A stretch of DNA of 64,000 nucleotides from Variovorax sp. Sphag1AA (GCF_014192575.1 NZ_JACHYC010000003.1:558001-622000); one strand, 5' to 3'. Numbered from the stretch's first letter, positions 1 to 9,946 are shown. Numbers and translations are program-made. Notes: a model not told the origin generated them from the sequence alone.

Positions 1-30
1 GAGGAAGAAGTTGTCGGTCCATTCATGCAT
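1..30 (-). CDS. possible 5' end of a divergent gene, cut by window start
   Basis: On the minus strand an ATG at position 30 opens ten sense codons (MHEWTDNFFL) that run off the window. The same frame stays open a little further upstream without another ATG. No clear ribosome binding site is visible and the fragment is too short to identify. It could be the start of a gene divergent from the SDR gene at 138, or chance. Confidence 0.2.
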   Translation of the reverse strand, partial: MHEWTDNFFL

Positions 31-137
31 CGTATCGCGCAGTGCTTTCGATTTATACGGTCTAGTCGATGAATGAGGATTGCGGAACAGTCACGTCCAT
101 GCCCTGCCGGGCCCCACTCCCAAGAAAGGACATCGCC

Positions 138-998
138 ATGACAACTTCCGCCCCGACCAGCACCTGGTTCATCACCGGCGCGTCGTCCGGTTTCGGACGC
201 GCGTTTGCCGAACACGCCCTCGCCCAGGGGCACAACGTGGTCGCCACGGCGCGCGATCCCGGCAAGCTTGCCGATCTCGTTGCGCTCGCGCCGAGCCGCG
301 TACTGGCCTGTGCCCTGGACGTGGACGCGCTCGGCGCGGCCGAAGATGCCGTCAAGGCCGCCATCGCACGTTTCGGTCGGATTGACGTGCTGATCAACAA
401 CGCGGGCTATGGCGTGGTGGGCGCGCTCGAGGAAACGCCCGATGCCGAACTGCGCGCGCTGATGAACACCAACTTTTTCGGCGCAATAGCGGTCACACGG
501 GCGGCGCTGCCCTTCCTCCGTGCGCAGCGCTCGGGCGCGATCGTCAACATCTCCAGCCTCGGCGGGCAGCTTTCATTTGCCGGGTTCAGCGCGTATTCCG
601 CGACCAAGTTCGCAATCGAAGGCGCGTCCGAGGCGCTCGCGCAGGAGGCCGCGCCATTCGGCATCAAGGTGTTGATCGTCGAGCCAGGCCAGTTCCGCAC
701 ACAGCTTGCGGGCAGCGGCATGCGCCACATGCCCGTCATCGAGGACTATCAACCGGTGGTCGGCGGCACGCGCGAGTTCGCACGCACGATGCACAACACG
801 CAGGCGGGTGATCCGCGCAAGGCAGCAGCAGCGATCGAGCGCGCGCTGAAGGCGGAGCACACCCCGCTGCGCCTGCAGCTCGGCGGCGATGCCGTCGACG
901 CAGTGCGGGCCCATGCGCAGGCGCTGCTGAAGGAAATGGGGGAATGGGAATCCGTCGCGCGCGGGACGGATTTCGATAGCGAAACGCCGGAGGCGTGA
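138..998 (+). CDS. SDR family NAD(P)-dependent oxidoreductase
   Basis: A classical short-chain dehydrogenase/reductase of 286 residues, cytoplasmic, substrate unknown. The Rossmann motif TGASSGFGRAFA lies near residue 13 and NNAGYG near residue 87. The catalytic Ser (NISS) and the Tyr-Lys pair (YSATK) are intact. I start at the ATG at 138 because GAAAGGA lies seven bases upstream; an earlier in-frame ATG at 69 would add 23 residues that do not look like SDR sequence. The C-terminal region beyond the Rossmann core is of the long kind seen in SDRs acting on larger lipophilic substrates. It stands alone, convergent with the small gene that follows. Confidence 0.85.
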   Translation: MTTSAPTSTWFITGASSGFGRAFAEHALAQGHNVVATARDPGKLADLVALAPSRVLACALDVDALGAAEDAVKAAIARFGRIDVLINNAGYGVVGALEETPDAELRALMNTNFFGAIAVTRAALPFLRAQRSGAIVNISSLGGQLSFAGFSAYSATKFAIEGASEALAQEAAPFGIKVLIVEPGQFRTQLAGSGMRHMPVIEDYQPVVGGTREFARTMHNTQAGDPRKAAAAIERALKAEHTPLRLQLGGDAVDAVRAHAQALLKEMGEWESVARGTDFDSETPEA

Positions 999-1012
999 TC
1001 GCCGGAGACGGG

Positions 1013-1372
1013 TCAGTCCTTGTCGGGCACCGTCCACTCGGCAGGAAGGGTCGCGACCACGTGCGGGTCGGAGAGCGCGTAGTGGCGAACGCTCGGCTCG
1101 CGATCGAACAGCTTGCGCACGTCGCCCGGATCGATGGTCGGCGCCGTGTGCGGGTCGCCTGCATAGAGGCGGATGCTTTCCATCGAATCCCATACCGAAA
1201 CGACCACGACCTCGGTCGTCCCGTCGTTCAGGTCCCGGAACAGCGCCGCCGCGCGCTGATTGCCCTTAGCCGCCCTGAGCCGCTGGAGTACGGTGGCATC
1301 CAGGTGGTCGCTGCACTCTCCGCGCAGTTCCGCTCGAATCCAGAATGTCCACGCACGCAAGACTTTGCCCAT
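1013..1372 (-). CDS. small ABM-like (antibiotic biosynthesis monooxygenase fold) protein
   Basis: A 119-residue cytoplasmic protein. The stretches with FWIRAELRGE, DGTTEVVVVSVWDSMESIRLYAG and VRHYAL resemble the alternating strands and the 'W-S-E' helix of the dimeric alpha/beta-barrel (ABM) fold, used by cofactor-free monooxygenases and heme-degrading proteins. No catalytic residue can be assigned. It is transcribed away from the acyl-CoA ligase side; about 215 bp separate its start from the ligase stop, and I see no further gene there. Function unknown; the fold call is by pattern only. Confidence 0.6.
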   Translation of the reverse strand: MGKVLRAWTFWIRAELRGECSDHLDATVLQRLRAAKGNQRAAALFRDLNDGTTEVVVVSVWDSMESIRLYAGDPHTAPTIDPGDVRKLFDREPSVRHYALSDPHVVATLPAEWTVPDKD

Positions 1373-1587
1373 CTCGGCTCACTGATCAATATTTTGTTGG
1401 TGTGGGGCGGCTTCTCGGCCGACGAAGCCTTTTATCGTACCTCGTCGACTTCGGCGACTCGCCGTCGGGCGGGTCGCGCTGGCGACCCAAGATGCGCTGC
1501 GTACCTGGCTCGCGCGAATGCGTCAGAGTGTCCACCAACTAACGGACTCGGCCGAAACTTGTCTGCGGCCGCCCGTGAGATATGTCT

Positions 1588-3222
1588 CTAAGTCGGCAGC
1601 TTGTAGTCGCGGTACTGCTCGCGCAGCTTCGTCTTCAACAGCTTGCCGGTCGCCGTGTGCGGCAGTTCATCGACAAACACCACGTCATCCGGCAGCCACC
1701 ATTTGGCGATGCGGCCCGACAGGTAGTCGAGCACCGCACCACGGTCCACCTCTGCCCCCGCGCGCTTGACCGCAATCAGCAGCGGCCGTTCGCCCCACTT
1801 GGGATGCGCCACGCCGATGATCGCGGCCTCGGCGATGCCGGGGCATCCGACGGCCGCGTTCTCGACATCGATCGACGAGATCCATTCGCCGCCGGACTTG
1901 ATGACGTCCTTCGCGCGGTCCACCAGTTGCAGGAAACCGTCGGGATCGATGGTCGCGACGTCGCCGGTGCTGAAGTAGCCCTCTTCATCGGTGACCGCGC
2001 CGCCTTCGGCCTTGTAGTAGCCGCTCGCGATCCACGGGCCCCGCACGCGCAGATGACCGAATGCCTTGCCATCCCAAGGCAGCGGCTTGCCATCGTCATC
2101 GACGATCTTCAAGTCCACCCCCCAAACGCCACGGCCCTGCTTCAGCTTGATCTTGATCAGCTCTTCAGTCGGCAGCGATGCGTGCTTGGGCAGCAGCTTG
2201 CTGATCACGCCGATGGGGCTGGTCTCGGTCATGCCCCAACCCTGCACGACCTCCGCGCCGAACTGCTTCTCGAAGCGCTCCAGCATCGCACGCGGCACTG
2301 CGGCGCCGCCGATGCCCACGCGCTTGAGCGTCAATGCGCCGACGTCCACATCGGGATTGGCATCGAGGTATTGGAAGAGCATCAGCCACACGGTCGGCAC
2401 GCCTTGGGAGAAGCTCACCTTCTCGTCTCGCATGATTTCGTAGACGCTCTTGCCATCGAGGAACTGGCCTGGCAACACGAGCCTCGCACCGACCATCGCG
2501 GCACCATAGGGCGCGCCCCAGCCGTTGGCATGGAACATCGGCACGATCAGCATCAGGGTCTCGCCGGAGTTGAGGCCGAAGGTGTCGGGCGCGAGTTCCA
2601 TCAGCGCATGCAGCACCGTGGAGCGATGCGAATACAGCACGCCCTTCGGATTACCCGTGGTGCCCGATGTGTAGCAGAGCGATGACGCAGTGCGCTCGTC
2701 GAACTCGGGCCATGTGTAGTCGGTACCCTGCGCCGCAACCAGTTCGTCGAAGCACTGCAGGTTGGGCACATCGATGGCAGGCATGTGTTCCCGGCCGCAC
2801 ATCGCGATGAAGTGGCGCACCGTCTTCAACCTGGGCGCGAGCTTCTCGACCAGCGGCGCGAAGGTCACGTCGAAGCACAGCACCGAGTCCTCGGCGTGAT
2901 TGACGATGTAGTCGATCTGGTCCGGAAAGAGCCTTGGGTTCACCGTGTGCAGCACCGCACCCGAACCCGATGCGCCGTAGTAAAGCGCGAGGTGCCGGTC
3001 CGAGTTCCACGCCAGCGTGGCGACGCGATCGCCCTGCCGCACACCGAGGTCGCGCAGCATGCCCGCCACCTGCCGCGACTGGTCGCGGATGCCTCGCCAG
3101 TTGGTGCGATGGGTGCCGCCTTCGGGCCGGCGCGAGATGACCTCCGTCTCGGGGTGGAAAGTGGCGGCATGCTCCACCAGCGATGAAATGAGAAGCGGTC
3201 TGTCCTGCATTAGTCCCAGCAT
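1588..3222 (-). CDS. AMP-dependent fatty-acid--CoA ligase
   Basis: Acyl-adenylate-forming enzyme of 544 residues that activates a carboxylic acid with ATP and joins it to CoA. The AMP-binding P-loop [19 protein letters not shown], the GWGMTETSP motif, the YFSTGD motif and the C-terminal lysine loop [12 protein letters not shown] are all present. Length and motifs fit the medium/long-chain or methylthiopropionyl-CoA ligase group. The ATG at 3222 is preceded by AAGGAGA, so the upstream 19 residues of the longer frame are not used. It is divergent from the DUF3300 gene, with 164 bp between the starts that must hold both promoters. Chain-length specificity cannot be read from the sequence. Confidence 0.93.
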   Translation of the reverse strand: MLGLMQDRPLLISSLVEHAATFHPETEVISRRPEGGTHRTNWRGIRDQSRQVAGMLRDLGVRQGDRVATLAWNSDRHLALYYGASGSGAVLHTVNPRLFPDQIDYIVNHAEDSVLCFDVTFAPLVEKLAPRLKTVRHFIAMCGREHMPAIDVPNLQCFDELVAAQGTDYTWPEFDERTASSLCYTSGTTGNPKGVLYSHRSTVLHALMELAPDTFGLNSGETLMLIVPMFHANGWGAPYGAAMVGARLVLPGQFLDGKSVYEIMRDEKVSFSQGVPTVWLMLFQYLDANPDVDVGALTLKRVGIGGAAVPRAMLERFEKQFGAEVVQGWGMTETSPIGVISKLLPKHASLPTEELIKIKLKQGRGVWGVDLKIVDDDGKPLPWDGKAFGHLRVRGPWIASGYYKAEGGAVTDEEGYFSTGDVATIDPDGFLQLVDRAKDVIKSGGEWISSIDVENAAVGCPGIAEAAIIGVAHPKWGERPLLIAVKRAGAEVDRGAVLDYLSGRIAKWWLPDDVVFVDELPHTATGKLLKTKLREQYRDYKLPT

Positions 3223-3386
3223 GTATGTCTCCTTGTCACCTTGCCCTTTGGATCGTAGGCGCCATGCACCAATATCCAATTGCGGGGTTTGCCTGAGGCT
3301 CGTATGCTGGTGCGCCGGTTTTGGGTCGTATGGGTCATACGCCCGGACCGGCTTCGGCGAGCTATTACAGGAAGAGGAGCGAACAC

Positions 3387-4844
3387 ATGCGTTTTCTTTT
3401 CAGCCGCTTCACGCGCATCCTCGTGTTGATGCTGGCGGTCTTTTCGTCAACCGTCACGGCACAGCAGGGGTTCACCCGCGAGCAGTTGGACCAGATGATG
3501 GCGCCGATCGCCCTCTATCCGGATTCGCTGCTTTCCCAGGTACTGATGGCATCGACCTACCCGGCCGACGTGGCCGACGCGGCCAAATGGGCCAAGGCCA
3601 ACCCCAACCAGAAAGGCGACGCGGCCGTGAAGGCCGTGCAGGACAAGCCGTGGGACCCGAGCGTGCAATCGCTCGTCGCCTTCCCGCAGGTGTTGCAGAT
3701 GATGGGCGACCAGCCCGACTGGGTGCAGAACCTCGGCGATGCCTTCCTCGCTTCGTCCAAGGACGTGCTCGACTCGGCACAGCGGCTGCGGACCAAGGCG
3801 CAGCAACAGGGCAGCCTCAAGAGCAACGAGCAGCAGAAGGTGAGTGTCGAGCAGGAGCCGCAGACCCAGCAGACAGTCATCAAGATCGAGCCCGCGAATC
3901 CGGAGGTGGTGTACGTGCCCTCGTACAACCCGACCGTGGTCTATGGTTCGTGGCCCTACCCTGCCTACCCGCCGTATGCATATGCGCCGGCCCCGTACTG
4001 GTATCCGGGCGCAGCGCTCGCGACGGGCATCGCGTTCGGTGTCGGCGTGGCGGCGGTGGGTGCGCTCTGGGGCAACTGCAACTGGGGCGGCGGCAACGTC
4101 AACATCAACACCAACCGCTACAACAGCATCAACACCAACCGGCAGATCTCTGCGAACCAGAACAACTGGCAGCACAACTCAGCCAACCGGCGCGGCACAC
4201 CGTACCGCGACCAGCGCAGCCAGCAGCAGTTCGGCCGCAACGTGCCGGGCGCCGAGAACCGTGCGGACTTCCGCGGCCGTGACGACAGCGCACGCAACGC
4301 GGAACGCCAGCAGGCACAGTCGGCCCTCCAGCAGCGCGGCATGGATCCGGCGCAGGGTCGGCAGAACCTGCGCAACGACCCGGGCACGCGCGATCGCGCC
4401 GAGCGGGCCGCCGAGGGCACTGGCCGTGGCGACCGTGGTGGTGCCGGCGGGGACCGTGGCGGCCAGTTCGGTGATCGCGGTGGTGCCGGCGGCGATCGCG
4501 GCCAGGTTGCCAACCGTGGCGGTGCCGGCGCCGGCGACCGTGGCGGCCAATTCGGCGGCGGTGATCGCGGCAGCGTCGGTGCAGGCGGTCGCGGCAGCCA
4601 GGGCTTCGAGCAGGTCGGGAACCGAGGCGGCGACAACGCGCTGCGGGGCGCGAACAGCGGCCAGGCCCGTCAGCAGATGGACCGTGGCGCAGCAAGCCGG
4701 CAATCCATGGGCGGCGGTGGCGGTGCAAGGGCCAGCGGCGGATTCAGCGGTGGTGGCGGTGCCCGCGCCGGGGGCGGCGGCTTCGGCGGCGGAGGCGGTG
4801 GCATGCGCGGAGGTGGTGGCGGCAGAGGCGGCGGACGCCGTTGA
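3387..4844 (+). CDS. DUF3300 domain secreted protein with Gly/Arg-rich tail
   Basis: Exported protein of 485 residues, function unknown. The N-terminus is a signal peptide (hydrophobic core LVLMLAVFSSTVTAQQ). The DUF3300 domain follows, recognisable by MAPIALYPDSLLSQVLMASTYP and by VVYVPSYNPTVVYGSWPYP, then a Tyr/Pro-rich segment, a short hydrophobic stretch and an Asn-rich stretch. From about residue 345 the tail is low-complexity, with repeated GDRGG, GAGGDRG and GGGG units resembling RGG boxes. The ATG at 3387 has GAAGAGGAG upstream. It lies 39 bp before the DUF2950 gene, a pairing I recall from many proteobacteria. The repetitive tail makes length variation between strains likely. Confidence 0.88.
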   Translation: MRFLFSRFTRILVLMLAVFSSTVTAQQGFTREQLDQMMAPIALYPDSLLSQVLMASTYPADVADAAKWAKANPNQKGDAAVKAVQDKPWDPSVQSLVAFPQVLQMMGDQPDWVQNLGDAFLASSKDVLDSAQRLRTKAQQQGSLKSNEQQKVSVEQEPQTQQTVIKIEPANPEVVYVPSYNPTVVYGSWPYPAYPPYAYAPAPYWYPGAALATGIAFGVGVAAVGALWGNCNWGGGNVNINTNRYNSINTNRQISANQNNWQHNSANRRGTPYRDQRSQQQFGRNVPGAENRADFRGRDDSARNAERQQAQSALQQRGMDPAQGRQNLRNDPGTRDRAERAAEGTGRGDRGGAGGDRGGQFGDRGGAGGDRGQVANRGGAGAGDRGGQFGGGDRGSVGAGGRGSQGFEQVGNRGGDNALRGANSGQARQQMDRGAASRQSMGGGGGARASGGFSGGGGARAGGGGFGGGGGGMRGGGGGRGGGRR

Positions 4845-4883
4845 TCTCCGATGAAGCAAACCATCTCCGAACGAGGACACACC

Positions 4884-5774
4884 ATGCCCCATTTCATCCG
4901 CATCAAGCATGCTGTCGCGATGGCCGTTGCGGCTGTTGCGCTGGCTTCGACTCCCGCGTTTGCGCAGAAGGTCTATCCCAGCGCCGACGCCGCGGCGCAG
5001 GCCTTCTTCGACGCGATCGCGCACTACGACGAGAGCGCCCTTCGCACCGTGCTGGGCAACGACTGGAAGCGTTTCGTGCCTGCTGGCGAGGTCGACCGCG
5101 AAGACATCTACGACTTCCTGGCGGCTTACGCCAAGCAGCACAAGGTGGTGGCTGATGGCCCCAACCGCGCGCTCCTCTCCGCCGGCAATGCCGACTGGAC
5201 GCTGCCCGTCCCCATCGTGAAGACAGCGGCCGGTTGGCATTTCGATCCGGCTGCCGGTGTAGACCAGATGAAGACCCGACGCATCGGCCGCAACGAGCTT
5301 GCGGCAATGAACGCGGTGCTGGCGTATTTCGACGCGCAGAAGGAATACGCGCAGGTCGATCGCGACGGCAACGGCGTGCTCGAATACGCGGAGAAGTTCG
5401 CCAGTTCGCCGGGCAAGCACGACGGCCTCTACTGGCCCACCGCGGCCGGCCAACCCGAAAGCCCGCTCGGCCCGATCTATGCGCCCGTGCGGCCCGGCGA
5501 GGGCTATCACGGCTACCACTTCAAGATCCTCAAGGCGCAGGGCGCGAATGCGCCGGGCGGGGCCTACGACTACGTCATCGGCAAGCGCATGCGCGGCGGC
5601 TTCGCGCTCGTCGCGTGGCCGGTGAAATACGGCGAGACCGGCGTGATGAGCTTCATGGTCAGCCACGACGGCGTGGTGTACGAGAAGAACCTCGGCCCCA
5701 ACACCGACGCGACCGCGCGGGCCATGACGCGCTTCGATCCCGACACGAGCTGGCAGAAGGTGAACGTGCAGTAG
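4884..5774 (+). CDS. DUF2950 family secreted protein
   Basis: Exported protein of 296 residues with a clear signal peptide ending AFA-Q. The family pattern is visible: YPSADAAAQAFFDAI near the mature N-terminus, GWHFDPAAGVDQMKTRRIGRNELAAMNAVLAYFDAQKEYA in the middle (a DxDGNG-like segment follows) and a C-terminal region ending in YEKNLGPNT. DUF2950 proteins have no known activity. The start at 4884 directly precedes the hydrophobic export signal; an ATG at 4851 would put eleven extra residues before it. It probably shares a transcript with the DUF3300 gene, and the two likely act together in the periplasm or envelope. Confidence 0.88.
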   Translation: MPHFIRIKHAVAMAVAAVALASTPAFAQKVYPSADAAAQAFFDAIAHYDESALRTVLGNDWKRFVPAGEVDREDIYDFLAAYAKQHKVVADGPNRALLSAGNADWTLPVPIVKTAAGWHFDPAAGVDQMKTRRIGRNELAAMNAVLAYFDAQKEYAQVDRDGNGVLEYAEKFASSPGKHDGLYWPTAAGQPESPLGPIYAPVRPGEGYHGYHFKILKAQGANAPGGAYDYVIGKRMRGGFALVAWPVKYGETGVMSFMVSHDGVVYEKNLGPNTDATARAMTRFDPDTSWQKVNVQ

Positions 5775-5802
5775 ATCCAGATCCGACACCGAGGAGGTCG
5801 CC

Positions 5803-6678
5803 ATGCAGAGAGACAAGAAGTCGAGCCGGAGCGATGCCGAGCCTGCAGCCCAGGCGAAGCCACCAGAGACGGTGCCCGACAGCACGGCACCGAACGCAGA
5901 AGCGGGCCCGCTGTCCACCAAGGCCTACGACAAGGCCCTGAAGGATTTGCATATCGAACTCGTGAAGCTCCAGGAGTGGGTGAAGCACGCCGGCCTCAAG
6001 GTGTGCATCGTCTTCGAGGGCCGCGACGGCGCGGGCAAAGGCGGCACCATCAAGGCCATTACCGAGCGCGTGAGCCCGCGCGTGTTCCGCGTGGTGGCGC
6101 TCCCCGCACCCACCGAACGGCAAAAATCGCAGATGTACTTCCAGCGCTACTTCGGCCACCTGCCGGCCGCCGGCGAGATCATCATCTTCGACCGCAGCTG
6201 GTACAACCGCGCCGGCGTCGAGCGCGTGATGGGCTTCTGCACCGAGCAGCAGGCCAAGGGTTTCCTGATGGGCGTGCCGCTTGTGGAGCGGGCCATCGTG
6301 GACTCGGGCGTGATCCTGCTCAAGTACTGGCTCGAGGTGAATCCCGACGAACAGACCCGTCGCCTCAAGGGCCGCATCGAGGACGGACGGAAGATCTGGA
6401 AGCTGTCGCCGATGGACCTCAAGTCCTACAACCGCTGGGACGACTACACCCGCGCACGCGACGACATGTTCAAGTCCAGCGATTCCGCCTGGGCCCCGTG
6501 GTTCGTGGTGCGCTCGGACGACAAGAAGCGCGCGCGGTTGAACATGATCCGCCACCTGCTCTCGCAGATCCCCTACCAGGAAGCACCGCGCGAGAAGGTG
6601 AAGCTTCCGAAACGGCACATCAAGAGCGGCTCGCACGAAACGAGCTACCCGGTCAAGTACGTGCCCGAGGTCTACTAG
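5803..6678 (+). CDS. ppk2: polyphosphate kinase 2
   Basis: PPK2-family kinase of 291 residues that uses polyphosphate to phosphorylate nucleotides (or runs the reverse reaction). Walker A is FEGRDGAGKGG at about residues 71-81. Walker B with the catalytic Asp is IIIFDRSWYNRAGVERVMGF (Asp130). The lid segment SPMDLKSYNRWDDYTRARDDM and the ending PVKYVPEVY also match the family. The first 40 residues are a polar, disordered-looking extension. A GGAGG sequence precedes the ATG. It sits 28 bp after the DUF2950 gene and 17 bp before the phospholipase-D lipoprotein, so co-transcription is likely. The subclass (ADP- or AMP-preferring) is not certain from sequence alone. Confidence 0.93.
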   Translation: MQRDKKSSRSDAEPAAQAKPPETVPDSTAPNAEAGPLSTKAYDKALKDLHIELVKLQEWVKHAGLKVCIVFEGRDGAGKGGTIKAITERVSPRVFRVVALPAPTERQKSQMYFQRYFGHLPAAGEIIIFDRSWYNRAGVERVMGFCTEQQAKGFLMGVPLVERAIVDSGVILLKYWLEVNPDEQTRRLKGRIEDGRKIWKLSPMDLKSYNRWDDYTRARDDMFKSSDSAWAPWFVVRSDDKKRARLNMIRHLLSQIPYQEAPREKVKLPKRHIKSGSHETSYPVKYVPEVY

Positions 6679-6695
6679 CTACGTCGGCCCCGTCG

Positions 6696-8258
6696 ATGGC
6701 TCACCTGTTGCAAGGGCTTCGTCATCGAATCCATCGCGCGCTGGGTGCGGCTTGCATCGCAACGCTCGCGCTCTTCGCCGGCTGCGCGACGTTGCCCTCG
6801 CAGGAAGACCGGCCCGAGACGCACGCGATCGCTCCCTCCGCGCAAGGGCCGCTCAGCAGCGCGGTCATGCCGATGGCGCAGCAGCATCCGGACAAGACCG
6901 GCGTGGTCGGGATCGACGATGGCCACGTGGCCTTCGGCGCGCGCATGGCCCTGGCGCGCGCGGCAACGCGGTCGATCGACATCCAGACCTTCATCTGGCA
7001 CAACGACGCGACCGGCACGCTGCTCTTCGACGAGGTGATGCGCGCTGCGGAGCGCGGCGTCCGCGTGCGCATCCTGCTCGACGATCTCAACACCGCAGGG
7101 CTCGATCCGACACTGGCGCTCATCGCCTCGCAGCCGAATGTCGACCTGCGCCTCTACAACCCGTATGCGGGCCGCAGTGCACGCGGAGTGGGCTTCCTCG
7201 CGGACTTCACGCGGCTCAACCACCGCATGCACAACAAGTCCTTCACCGTGGACAACGTGGTCGCGGTGGTCGGCGGACGCAACATCGCAGACGAATACTT
7301 CGAAGCCGGTGCAGGTACCGGTCTGGTCGACCTCGACGTGATTGCCTTCGGCGAGGTGGTGAAGTCGGTCTCCTCCGAGTTCGATCTGTTCTGGAACAGC
7401 CCCTCCGCCTATCCCGCGAAGAAGATCCTTGCCGGCGTCGAGCCCGAGTCGCGGCAGGCGCTGGCGTCTCGCGCACAGAAGATCCGCGACGATCCGACCA
7501 CCGCGAAATACGCCGATGCGATCGCACATGCCGAGGTCGTGCAGCGCATGCTCGCGCACACCCTGCAGCCCGAATGGACGACGGCCACCGTCGTTCACGA
7601 CGACCCCGGCAAGACGCTGAGCCCTGAAGCCAAGGCCGAGCTGCTCCTGCTGCCGAAACTCATCTCCGCCTTCGGCAAGCCGGTGAAGTCGCTCGACATC
7701 ATTTCGCCCTACTTCGTGCCAGGCAACGCCGGTACTGAAGCGCTTGCCAACCTCGCGCGTCAAGGCGTGCAGGTTCGCGTGCTGACCAACTCGCTGGCTG
7801 CGACCGACGAGAAGTCGGTCCACTCGGGCTACGTCAAGCATCGCAAGGACCTGCTGCAGGCCGGCGTGCAGCTCTATGAGCTCAAGCCCGAGGCCGCGCC
7901 GATCATGAGCCGCGCGAAGGAGATCGGCCGCGGCTCCAAGGCCGGGCTGCACGCGAAGACCTACGCGATCGACGGGCGAACCATCTTCGTGGGTTCCTTC
8001 AACTTCGATCCGCGATCGGCGCGGCTCAACACCGAGATGGGCCTCGTGATCGAAAGCCCCAGGATGGCCTCGAAGCTTCATGACTTCGTCGGCGACGCCT
8101 ATCCGTCCATTGCCTACCGCGTGACGCTGGCCGAAGACGGATCGCTCCGCTGGGCCGATGCGGATGGCAAGGTCTACACGGTCGACCCGGAAACCGGATG
8201 GCTGGAGCGGACCTTCGTCGGGATCGGCGCCGCGCTGCCGATCGAATGGCTGCTGTAA
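6696..8258 (+). CDS. phospholipase D family lipoprotein (cardiolipin-synthase-like)
   Basis: Phosphatidyltransferase or phosphodiesterase of 520 residues with two HKD half-sites: HNKSFTVD (His179) with following GGRN, and HAKTYAID (His419) with following GSFN. Both are intact, so it should be active on phospholipids or another phosphodiester. A signal sequence ends in the lipobox LFAGC, so it is predicted to be a lipid-anchored envelope protein. That differs from housekeeping Cls enzymes with transmembrane segments and resembles the ClsC-like group. The ATG at 6696 lies 17 bp after ppk2. Its last 13 bp overlap the start of the SulP gene, which suggests translational coupling. Confidence 0.88.
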   Translation: MAHLLQGLRHRIHRALGAACIATLALFAGCATLPSQEDRPETHAIAPSAQGPLSSAVMPMAQQHPDKTGVVGIDDGHVAFGARMALARAATRSIDIQTFIWHNDATGTLLFDEVMRAAERGVRVRILLDDLNTAGLDPTLALIASQPNVDLRLYNPYAGRSARGVGFLADFTRLNHRMHNKSFTVDNVVAVVGGRNIADEYFEAGAGTGLVDLDVIAFGEVVKSVSSEFDLFWNSPSAYPAKKILAGVEPESRQALASRAQKIRDDPTTAKYADAIAHAEVVQRMLAHTLQPEWTTATVVHDDPGKTLSPEAKAELLLLPKLISAFGKPVKSLDIISPYFVPGNAGTEALANLARQGVQVRVLTNSLAATDEKSVHSGYVKHRKDLLQAGVQLYELKPEAAPIMSRAKEIGRGSKAGLHAKTYAIDGRTIFVGSFNFDPRSARLNTEMGLVIESPRMASKLHDFVGDAYPSIAYRVTLAEDGSLRWADADGKVYTVDPETGWLERTFVGIGAALPIEWLL

Positions 8259-9946
8259 CCACCCTCGCCCGCTGGCTCCCGGGCCTGAGCAACCTGCGGG
8301 GCTACAGCGCGTCCATGCTGCGCCACGATCTCGTGGCCGGCCTGGTGCTCACGACCATGCTGGTGCCGGTGGGCATCGCCTACGCGCAGGCCTCGGGCGT
8401 GCCCGGCATCTACGGGCTCTACGCGACCATCATTCCGCTGCTGGCCTACGCGCTCTTCGGACCGAGCCGCATCCTGGTGCTCGGCCCCGACTCCGCACTC
8501 GCGGCCGTGATCCTTGCGGTGGTGCTGCCGCTGTCGGCCGGCGATCCGATGCGCGCCATCGCGATCGCGAGCGCGATGGCGGTCGTCTCGGGGCTGGTGT
8601 GCGTCGCCGCGGGGGTCTTGAAGCTGGGGTTCATCACCGAACTGCTGTCGAAGCCGATCCGCTACGGCTACATGAACGGCATCGCGCTCACGGTGCTCCT
8701 GAGCCAGTTGCCGAAGCTCTTCGGCTTTTCGGTGGAGGGCGAAGGTCCACTGCGCGTGAGCTGGGAGCTTCTTCACGGCATCGCCGAAGGCAAGACGCAT
8801 GGCGTGACGCTGCTCGTGGGCGCCGGCACACTGGTGGCCATCCTGCTCCTGCAGCGGGTGCCGCGTGCGCCGGCCGTATTGATCGGCGTGGTCGGCGCGA
8901 CGATCGCCGCCGGGCTGTTCGATCTCGCGGAGCGGACCGGCCTCAAGGTGCTCGGCCCGTTGCCGCAGGGGCTGCCGGTGCCGGCCGTGCCACTCATCCA
9001 GCTCGATGACCTTCGCCCGGTGCTGCTCGGTGGGCTCGCGGTGGCGCTGGTCTCTTTCGCGGACACGAGCGTGCTGTCGCGCGTGTATGCCGCGAGCATG
9101 CGCACGCCCGTCGACCCCAATCAGGAGATGGTCGGCCTCGGCATTGCAAACCTGGCCACCGGGTTCTTCCAGGGCATGCCCATCAGCAGCAGCTCATCGC
9201 GCACCCCCGTGGCCGAGGCAGCCGGCGCGCGCACCCAGGTCACCGGCATCGTCGGCGCCATCGCCATCGCGGTGCTTCTGATCGCCGCGCCCAACCTGAT
9301 GCGCAACCTTCCGACCTCGGCGCTTGCAGCCGTGGTCATCGCATCGGCGATCGGGCTGATCGAGATCACCGACCTGCGCCGCATCTACCGCATCCAGCGC
9401 TGGGAGTTCTGGCTATCGATCATCTGCTTCATCGGCGTTGCGGTGTTCGGCGCGATCCCGGGCATCGGCATCGCGCTTGCGATCGCGATCGCCGAATTCC
9501 TGTGGGACGGTTGGCGACCCCATTCGGCGGTGCTCGGGCAGCCCGACGAGGTGCACGGCTATCACGACATCACGCGTTATCCAAAGGCACGGCGCATTCC
9601 GGGGCTGGTGATCTTTCGCTGGGACGCGCCGCTGTTCTTCGCCAATGCGGAACTCTTTCGCGACCGCGTGAAGGACGCGATCAAGACCTCTCCCACCCCG
9701 GTGCGCTGGGTGGTCGTGGCGGCGGAGCCCGTGACCAGCGTCGACGTGACGGCCGCCGACATCGTGGCCGAGCTCGACGACAGCCTGCAGGCCGACAGCA
9801 TCGAACTCTGCTTCGCGGAGATGAAGGACCCGGTCAAGGACAAGCTCAAGCGCTTCGGCCTTTTCGCCCGTTTCGGCGCCGAGACCTTCTATTCGACCGT
9901 GGAGGAAGCTGTCGCAGCCTACGAACAGCAGCAGCGCAAGCCCTGA
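8246..9946 (+). CDS. SulP family anion transporter with STAS domain
   Basis: Inner-membrane permease of 566 residues. Residues 1-420 hold the SLC26/SulP transmembrane core (LVAGLVLTTMLVPVGIAYAQASGVPGIYGLYA is the signature helix pair; PIRYGYMNGIA and SSSSSRTPVAEAAGART are further family motifs). A cytoplasmic STAS domain follows from about residue 440 (PGLVIFRWDAPLFFANAELF and VVVAAEPVTSVDVTAADIV). Substrates of this family are sulfate, bicarbonate or dicarboxylates; which one applies here is not visible. I use the ATG at 8246, overlapping the upstream lipoprotein gene by 13 bp. The longer frame from 8198 begins inside the phospholipase coding sequence and lacks hydrophobic features. Confidence 0.92.
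   Translation: MAAVTTLARWLPGLSNLRGYSASMLRHDLVAGLVLTTMLVPVGIAYAQASGVPGIYGLYATIIPLLAYALFGPSRILVLGPDSALAAVILAVVLPLSAGDPMRAIAIASAMAVVSGLVCVAAGVLKLGFITELLSKPIRYGYMNGIALTVLLSQLPKLFGFSVEGEGPLRVSWELLHGIAEGKTHGVTLLVGAGTLVAILLLQRVPRAPAVLIGVVGATIAAGLFDLAERTGLKVLGPLPQGLPVPAVPLIQLDDLRPVLLGGLAVALVSFADTSVLSRVYAASMRTPVDPNQEMVGLGIANLATGFFQGMPISSSSSRTPVAEAAGARTQVTGIVGAIAIAVLLIAAPNLMRNLPTSALAAVVIASAIGLIEITDLRRIYRIQRWEFWLSIICFIGVAVFGAIPGIGIALAIAIAEFLWDGWRPHSAVLGQPDEVHGYHDITRYPKARRIPGLVIFRWDAPLFFANAELFRDRVKDAIKTSPTPVRWVVVAAEPVTSVDVTAADIVAELDDSLQADSIELCFAEMKDPVKDKLKRFGLFARFGAETFYSTVEEAVAAYEQQQRKP

Noticed and set aside
4179-5921. 580-codon minus-strand frame
   Set aside because: It lies across DUF3300, DUF2950 and ppk2 and arises from their repetitive GC-rich codons.
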